Under the pieces are notes generated by a model, which was not told the DNA's origin, searched no databases, and worked only from the letters and a program-made list of their open reading frames with translations. From NCBI GenBank assembly GCA_902628965.1, contig CACOPB010000002.1:124001-188000 (forward strand): DNA of 64,000 nt, written 5' to 3'. A program made the translations under genes and the position numbers. Positions 59,620 to 64,000 of the stretch are shown piece after piece (position 1 is the stretch's first letter; every line of letters begins with the position of its first letter). Source of the DNA: an uncultured Pelagibacteraceae bacterium (GTDB taxonomy: Bacteria > Pseudomonadota > Alphaproteobacteria > Pelagibacterales > Pelagibacteraceae).

Positions 59620-60564
59620 ATGTCTAAATTAAAAGGTATTTTATTAACCCAAGGAATGCATGGCATGATAAGCCAAGTAGAAGGTTTAGCTAAAGCTTTA
59701 GATTTAGATTTCACACACCATACAGTTGAACTAAAAAGTTTTTGGAAAGCGATTCCTCCAAAGTTAACTCCTATTTCTCAAAATATTTATAAAAAAATTA
59801 TTTCTGATGAATTTGATGTAATTATATCTTGTGGAAGAAAAAGTGTAATACCATCAATTCATTTAAAAAAAACTTCAAATAAAAAAATATTTAATATTCA
59901 CATTCAAGATCCAAAAGTAAATGTAAATCATTTTGATTTTATTGTTGCTCCAGAACATGACGATTTAGATGGTCAAAACGTAATTACAACAAAAGGTGCT
60001 ATTCATTATCTTACACAAAGTGAAATTGAGGAGAATAGAAATTATTTAAATTCGTTTATTAAAAATGATGGAAGAAAAATTTGGACTTTAATTATGGGTG
60101 GACCAACTAAGTATTACGATTATTCAACTAAGAATATGAAACATATTTTTACTATTCTGTATAAATTGATAAAAAAACACGACTTTCAATTAGTTGTAAT
60201 TCCCTCAATGAGAACTCCAATCAATACTATTCATTACGCTAAAGAATTTTTTGGCGAAAATCATACTATTTTTATGAAGGTTGAAAAAAAAGCATATTTA
60301 TCAGCCCTTGGAATTGCAGAAAATATAGTAGTTACTTGCGATTCAAGTTCAATGATTTCAGAAGCAGCTTTAACGGGTAAACCAATTTACGTAGCAAATA
60401 TTTTACCAAGAAAAAATGATATTAGATTTCAAAGATTTAGAAATTCATTTAGAGAACTAAAAATTATAAGAAATCTAGGTGAAGAAGTGGTAAATTGGAA
60501 CTATGAAAAGCTAGATGAAACTAATAGAGTAGCAGAAATTATAAAAAACAAAATTTTTTCATAA
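59620..60564 (+). CDS. ELM1/DUF1022 family GT-B fold protein
   Basis: A 314-residue protein of the mitochondrial-fission ELM1-like family, which has a glycosyltransferase B-like fold. Recognisable parts are GILLTQGMHGMISQVEGLAKAL (residues 5-26), DVIISCGRKSVIPS (near 69), HIQDPKVNVNHFDFIVAPEHDDLDGQNV (near 105), and the C-terminal VTCDSSSMISEAALTGKPIYV (near 245). The plant homologue is needed for mitochondrial division, but the bacterial role is unknown. Its stop overlaps the next gene start by one base. Confidence 0.85.
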   Translation: MSKLKGILLTQGMHGMISQVEGLAKALDLDFTHHTVELKSFWKAIPPKLTPISQNIYKKIISDEFDVIISCGRKSVIPSIHLKKTSNKKIFNIHIQDPKVNVNHFDFIVAPEHDDLDGQNVITTKGAIHYLTQSEIEENRNYLNSFIKNDGRKIWTLIMGGPTKYYDYSTKNMKHIFTILYKLIKKHDFQLVVIPSMRTPINTIHYAKEFFGENHTIFMKVEKKAYLSALGIAENIVVTCDSSSMISEAALTGKPIYVANILPRKNDIRFQRFRNSFRELKIIRNLGEEVVNWNYEKLDETNRVAEIIKNKIFS

Positions 60565-61229
60565 TGTCATTTTTAAATTCTATATTAAATAACTCTAAAA
60601 AATTTGAATTTCCTTTTGATCATTGGGAATATGAAAATGCTTTGACAGATGGAGCAATAGAGGAAATAATTAAAGCAGATATTCCTGATGTCAGTAAACA
60701 CAACCTTTCTTACGATGGCACAAGAGCTATCGATGGTGGCGCTGCAGAGTTTAGAGAGGGCATAGCATCTGGGGGAGAGGCAATAAAATTTAGGTGTTTT
60801 GTTAATAAAGATAACGCATCAAATTTTCCACATTTAGTAAATTTTATAAACGAACTTCAATCTAAAGAAACCTATGAAGTTATTTCAAAAATGATTAATA
60901 GAGATTTATCTAATTCCTTTGTTAGACTAGAGGTAATATGTGACCGTGAAGGTTTTTGGCTCAAACCACATTGTGATATTAAAGAAAAACTTATGTCTGG
61001 TTTAATCTTTGTTAATAATGCTAATGAGTCTGAAGATTTAGGTACTGATTTTTATAATGATAGATTAGAAAAAGTAAAAACAGTTCCCTATAAAAATAAT
61101 TATGGTTATTTCTTTACTAGTGGACCTGGAACTTGGCATGGAATGGAAAAGAAAACTATTGTTAAAGAAAGAAGATGCATTCAAGTAAATTATGTAACTT
61201 TTAAAACTGATTGGAAAGTAAACTCTTAA
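60564..61229 (+). CDS. 2-oxoglutarate/Fe(II) oxygenase-like protein
   Basis: A 221-residue protein with a double-stranded beta-helix oxygenase pattern: an HxD pair in [20 protein letters not shown] (His near residue 137), a distal His in [10 protein letters not shown] (near 193) and a following Arg ([11 protein letters not shown], near 205) in place to bind 2-oxoglutarate. These would form a complete iron site. The substrate is unknown. It overlaps the ELM1-family gene by one base and probably shares its transcript, suggesting linked functions such as glycan or surface modification. It shares a 4-base stop overlap with carB. Confidence 0.68.
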   Translation: MSFLNSILNNSKKFEFPFDHWEYENALTDGAIEEIIKADIPDVSKHNLSYDGTRAIDGGAAEFREGIASGGEAIKFRCFVNKDNASNFPHLVNFINELQSKETYEVISKMINRDLSNSFVRLEVICDREGFWLKPHCDIKEKLMSGLIFVNNANESEDLGTDFYNDRLEKVKTVPYKNNYGYFFTSGPGTWHGMEKKTIVKERRCIQVNYVTFKTDWKVNS

Positions 61230-64000
61230 ATATCTTGAAGAGAGTTAACTTCTAATTTATTTGTTTTCAAAGATTTAATTGCCTCTAAACATGCATAAGC
61301 TGTTGACATATTTGTACAATATGGAACTTTATTTTTTAAGGTAGCTCTTCTTAAAGCGATTGCATCGCTTATTCGATAAGCTTTATTTCCACCCCCTGTA
61401 TTTATTACTAATGCAATTTTTTTTGCATCTAAAACATCAACTATATGAGGGGAACCAGTGCTTACTTTATTAATGATTCTACATTTCATTCCGTGCTTTC
61501 TAATATAATCAGCAGTTCCTTTAGTTGCACATAAGGTGAATTTTAATCTAATCAGTTCTTTGGCTAAATCTATCCCTTCATCTTTGTGTGAGTTTTTGAG
61601 AGAAATAAAAGCTAAACCATCTTTAGGTAATGAATTTGATGCAGCTATTTGACTTTTGGCAAAAGCCATTCCAAAATTTTTATCAAAACCCATTACCTCA
61701 CCAGTGGACTTCATTTCTGGTCCTAAAAGCAGATCACTATTTGGGAATTTATTAAAAGGAAATACAGCCTCTTTAACTGCGTACATACCTTTAGATTTAT
61801 CCTTCAAATTAAATTTTGATAATTTTTCACCTGCCATTACTCGTGATGCAATTTTTGCCAGTGGTAAACCTTTTGCTTTAGAAACAAATGGTACCGTTCT
61901 ACTTGCTCTTGGGTTAACCTCAATCACATAAATTTTATCTTTTTTTATTGCATATTGAATATTCATGAAGCCTTTTACTTTTAGAGCAAGAGCAAGTTTT
62001 TTGGTTTGATTTTCAATTTCTTTAATTAAGTAGGGTTTTATAGACACTGGCGGTAAACTACATGCAGAGTCTCCTGAGTGAATACCAGCTTCCTCTATAT
62101 GCTGCATGATACCAGCAACATGCACTTGTTTTCCATCAGAGATTGCGTCAACATCAACCTCCATTGCATGGTTAATAAATTTATCGATTAATATAGGATT
62201 ATCATCAGCTGCTTTGAAAGCCTCTTCTACAAATTTTTTAAGCTGATTTTTCTCATATACAATCTCCATAGCTCTTCCTCCCAGTACATAAGATGGTCTA
62301 ACCATTAGTGGTAAGCCAATTTTTTCTGAGATATTAATTGCTTGTTTAAATGTTTTAGCAATTCCACTTTCAGCTTGTTTTAATTTAAGTTTATTTAATA
62401 AATTTCGAAATCGATCTCTATCTTCAGCTAAATCAATTGAAGTATATTGTGTTCCTAAAATAGGAAGATTGTTATCATGTAAAAATTTTGCAAGTTTTAT
62501 AGGAGTTTGCCCACCGAATTGAGCAATTATTCCAAGGAGATTTCCTTTTTCTTGTTCTTTTTTAATTATATTAAAAACGTATTCTTCAATTAATGGTTCA
62601 AAATAAAGTCTATCACTTGTGTCATAATCCGTTGAAACTGTTTCAGGGTTGCAATTGACCATTATGGTCTCAAAACCTGCTTTTTTTAAGGAAAAACTCG
62701 CCTGGCAACAGCAATAGTCAAATTCTATACCTTGACCAATCCTGTTAGGACCGCCACCTAAAATAATAATTTTTTTTCTCAGTGATGGATTTGCTTCACA
62801 CTCTGAATTAATTGAGAAATTTCGTTGATATGTCGAGTACATATAAGGTGTGAAGGATTTAAATTCTGCAGCGCAAGTGTCAACTTTTTTATACACAGGC
62901 AAGATTTTTAATGCAGTTCTTTTTTTTCTAATAACGCTCTCTGAAATTTTAGTAAGTTCAGAAAGTTTTTTGTCAGAGAAACCTATTGATTTTATTCTGT
63001 TAAATTCAACAAAATTTTTAGGCAATCCCTTCATTTTAATTTTTATTTCATTATCTATTATTTCTTTTATCTGCTCTAAAAACCACGGGTCAATTTTTGA
63101 TAAAGTATAAATTCTCTTTAAATTAATTTTTTTACGAATTGCTTCTGCAACAAGGAGTAATTTATTTGGGATATTTTCTTTAAGTTTTTTTTCTATTTGT
63201 TTCTTGTTTAGATTAAATATTCTATCTAATCCCGAAAAACCAGTCTCTAAGGAAACCAATGCTTTTTGAAGAGATTCTTTGAAGTTTCTACCAATGGCCA
63301 TTGCTTCACCAACTGATTTCATGGAAGTACCCAATGTAGCTGGTGATGTTGAAAATTTTTCAAAAGTAAATCTAGGAATTTTAGTTACTACATAATCTAT
63401 GGTTGGCTCAAAAGATGCAGGGGTAACTTTAGTTATTTCGTTTTTTAATTCATCTAAAGTATAACCAACAGCAAGCTTAGCGGCAACTTTTGCAATTGGA
63501 AAACCAGTTGCTTTAGAAGCTAGAGCTGAGGATCTGGATACACGAGGATTCATTTCTATCACAACCATTCGTCCATTTTTGGGATTTATAGCAAACTGTA
63601 CATTTGATCCTCCCGTTTCAACTCCAATTTTTCTAAGACAGGCAATAGAAGCATTTCTCATTACTTGATATTCCTTATCCGTCAAAGTAAGTGCCGGGGC
63701 TACAGTTACAGAGTCTCCAGTATGGATGCCCATTGGATCAACATTTTCTATTGAGCAAATTATAATGCAATTATCTTTCTTGTCTCTAACAACTTCCATT
63801 TCAAATTCTTTCCATCCCTCTAAACACTCTTCAACAAGAACTTGGCTTACAGGCGACTCGTGCAATCCATTTTTTATGATTTTGAAATATTCTTTTTTAT
63901 TTTTAGCAATTCCTCCTCCTAGCCCACCCAATGTAAATGCAGGTCTTATAATTGCTGGTAAACCAATTTTTCTTAATACTTTTGAGGCCTGGTTGTTACT
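61226..64000 (-). CDS. carB: Carbamoyl phosphate synthase large subunit (N-terminus outside window)
   Basis: CarB makes carbamoyl phosphate for arginine and pyrimidines. The frame stays open to base 64000, so the first roughly 150 residues lie outside; the 924 codons here start within the first ATP-grasp domain ([19 protein letters not shown]). The rest is complete: [16 protein letters not shown], the oligomerisation domain, the second half with [19 protein letters not shown] and [28 protein letters not shown], and the C-terminal MGS-like allosteric domain ([13 protein letters not shown] to the end). No break is seen. Confidence 0.97.
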   Translation of the reverse strand, partial: SNNQASKVLRKIGLPAIIRPAFTLGGLGGGIAKNKKEYFKIIKNGLHESPVSQVLVEECLEGWKEFEMEVVRDKKDNCIIICSIENVDPMGIHTGDSVTVAPALTLTDKEYQVMRNASIACLRKIGVETGGSNVQFAINPKNGRMVVIEMNPRVSRSSALASKATGFPIAKVAAKLAVGYTLDELKNEITKVTPASFEPTIDYVVTKIPRFTFEKFSTSPATLGTSMKSVGEAMAIGRNFKESLQKALVSLETGFSGLDRIFNLNKKQIEKKLKENIPNKLLLVAEAIRKKINLKRIYTLSKIDPWFLEQIKEIIDNEIKIKMKGLPKNFVEFNRIKSIGFSDKKLSELTKISESVIRKKRTALKILPVYKKVDTCAAEFKSFTPYMYSTYQRNFSINSECEANPSLRKKIIILGGGPNRIGQGIEFDYCCCQASFSLKKAGFETIMVNCNPETVSTDYDTSDRLYFEPLIEEYVFNIIKKEQEKGNLLGIIAQFGGQTPIKLAKFLHDNNLPILGTQYTSIDLAEDRDRFRNLLNKLKLKQAESGIAKTFKQAINISEKIGLPLMVRPSYVLGGRAMEIVYEKNQLKKFVEEAFKAADDNPILIDKFINHAMEVDVDAISDGKQVHVAGIMQHIEEAGIHSGDSACSLPPVSIKPYLIKEIENQTKKLALALKVKGFMNIQYAIKKDKIYVIEVNPRASRTVPFVSKAKGLPLAKIASRVMAGEKLSKFNLKDKSKGMYAVKEAVFPFNKFPNSDLLLGPEMKSTGEVMGFDKNFGMAFAKSQIAASNSLPKDGLAFISLKNSHKDEGIDLAKELIRLKFTLCATKGTADYIRKHGMKCRIINKVSTGSPHIVDVLDAKKIALVINTGGGNKAYRISDAIALRRATLKNKVPYCTNMSTAYACLEAIKSLKTNKLEVNSLQDI

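Overview
This window looks like chromosome of a free-living marine SAR11-type alphaproteobacterium (Pelagibacterales). The evidence is a very AT-rich, Lys/Asn/Ile-rich coding sequence, extreme packing with no gene-free stretch longer than about 105 bases, alphaproteobacterial operon structures (ctaC-D-B-coxF-G-E-surf1, petABC, an F0-only ATP synthase operon with b and b' subunits, ccrM), and a carotenoid-to-retinal cluster of the kind used to supply proteorhodopsin. The species is inferred from sequence character only. I see no mobile elements, CRISPR arrays, rRNA genes or prophage genes. One tRNA gene is present. Two genes run off the edges: lpxK at the left and carB at the right.

Layout. 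1-4.2 kb (minus): LPS and envelope genes lpxK, waaA and msbA, then ubiA. 4.2-7.8 kb: a DUF2721 membrane protein, then a minus-strand set of quinone oxidoreductase, pirin, DoxX, a 62-aa conserved protein and a type II haloacid dehalogenase. 7.8-15.9 kb (plus): rsmE, the complete aa3-type cytochrome oxidase operon including a 41-aa CoxF-like gene, thrC and a peroxiredoxin. 15.9-28.6 kb (minus): rnhA, thrB, ispH, blh, crtY, crtB, crtI, then the F0 genes atpF, atpF', atpE, atpB and atpI, a short smc, a DsbA-like protein and a DUF721 protein. 28.6-33.2 kb: mutY and a flavin monooxygenase (plus), ccrM, rnhB and a degenerate uracil-DNA glycosylase (minus). 33.2-37.1 kb (plus): a TPR protein, ispE, tRNA-Gln and the CCA-adding/poly(A) polymerase-family gene. 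37.1-38.9 kb (minus): greA, hemF, trmL. 39-41.5 kb (plus): petABC (bc1 complex). 41.5-47.4 kb (minus): ychF, pth, rplY, prs, pgeF, midA, lgt. 47.4-51 kb: ubiK, an EnvZ/OmpR-like pair, a MarR regulator and ilvE. 51-56.8 kb (minus): pgsA, uvrC, folB, a FolM/pteridine-reductase-like SDR and uvrB. 56.8-64 kb: aspC, a TIP30-like SDR, trxB, an ELM1-family protein, a 2OG-Fe(II) oxygenase-like protein and carB.

How the genes work together. The window carries much of the aerobic energy system: the bc1 complex, the aa3 oxidase with its heme-O and copper assembly factors, the proton channel of ATP synthase, ubiquinone genes (ubiA, ubiK), a complex I assembly candidate (midA) and oxygen-dependent heme synthesis (hemF). 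Retinal synthesis genes lie directly downstream of the F0 genes on the same strand, with ispH (isoprenoid precursor) at their far end. ispE, elsewhere in the window, serves the same pathway.

The most notable features are: an SMC protein too short to hold a canonical hinge; a uracil-DNA glycosylase lacking its Fe-S cysteines and the motif II His; three GANTC sites just upstream of ccrM; a tRNA-Gln/CCA-enzyme pair only 3 bases apart; 3' overlap at all nine convergent gene junctions; and a CATATG in which two divergent start codons abut.
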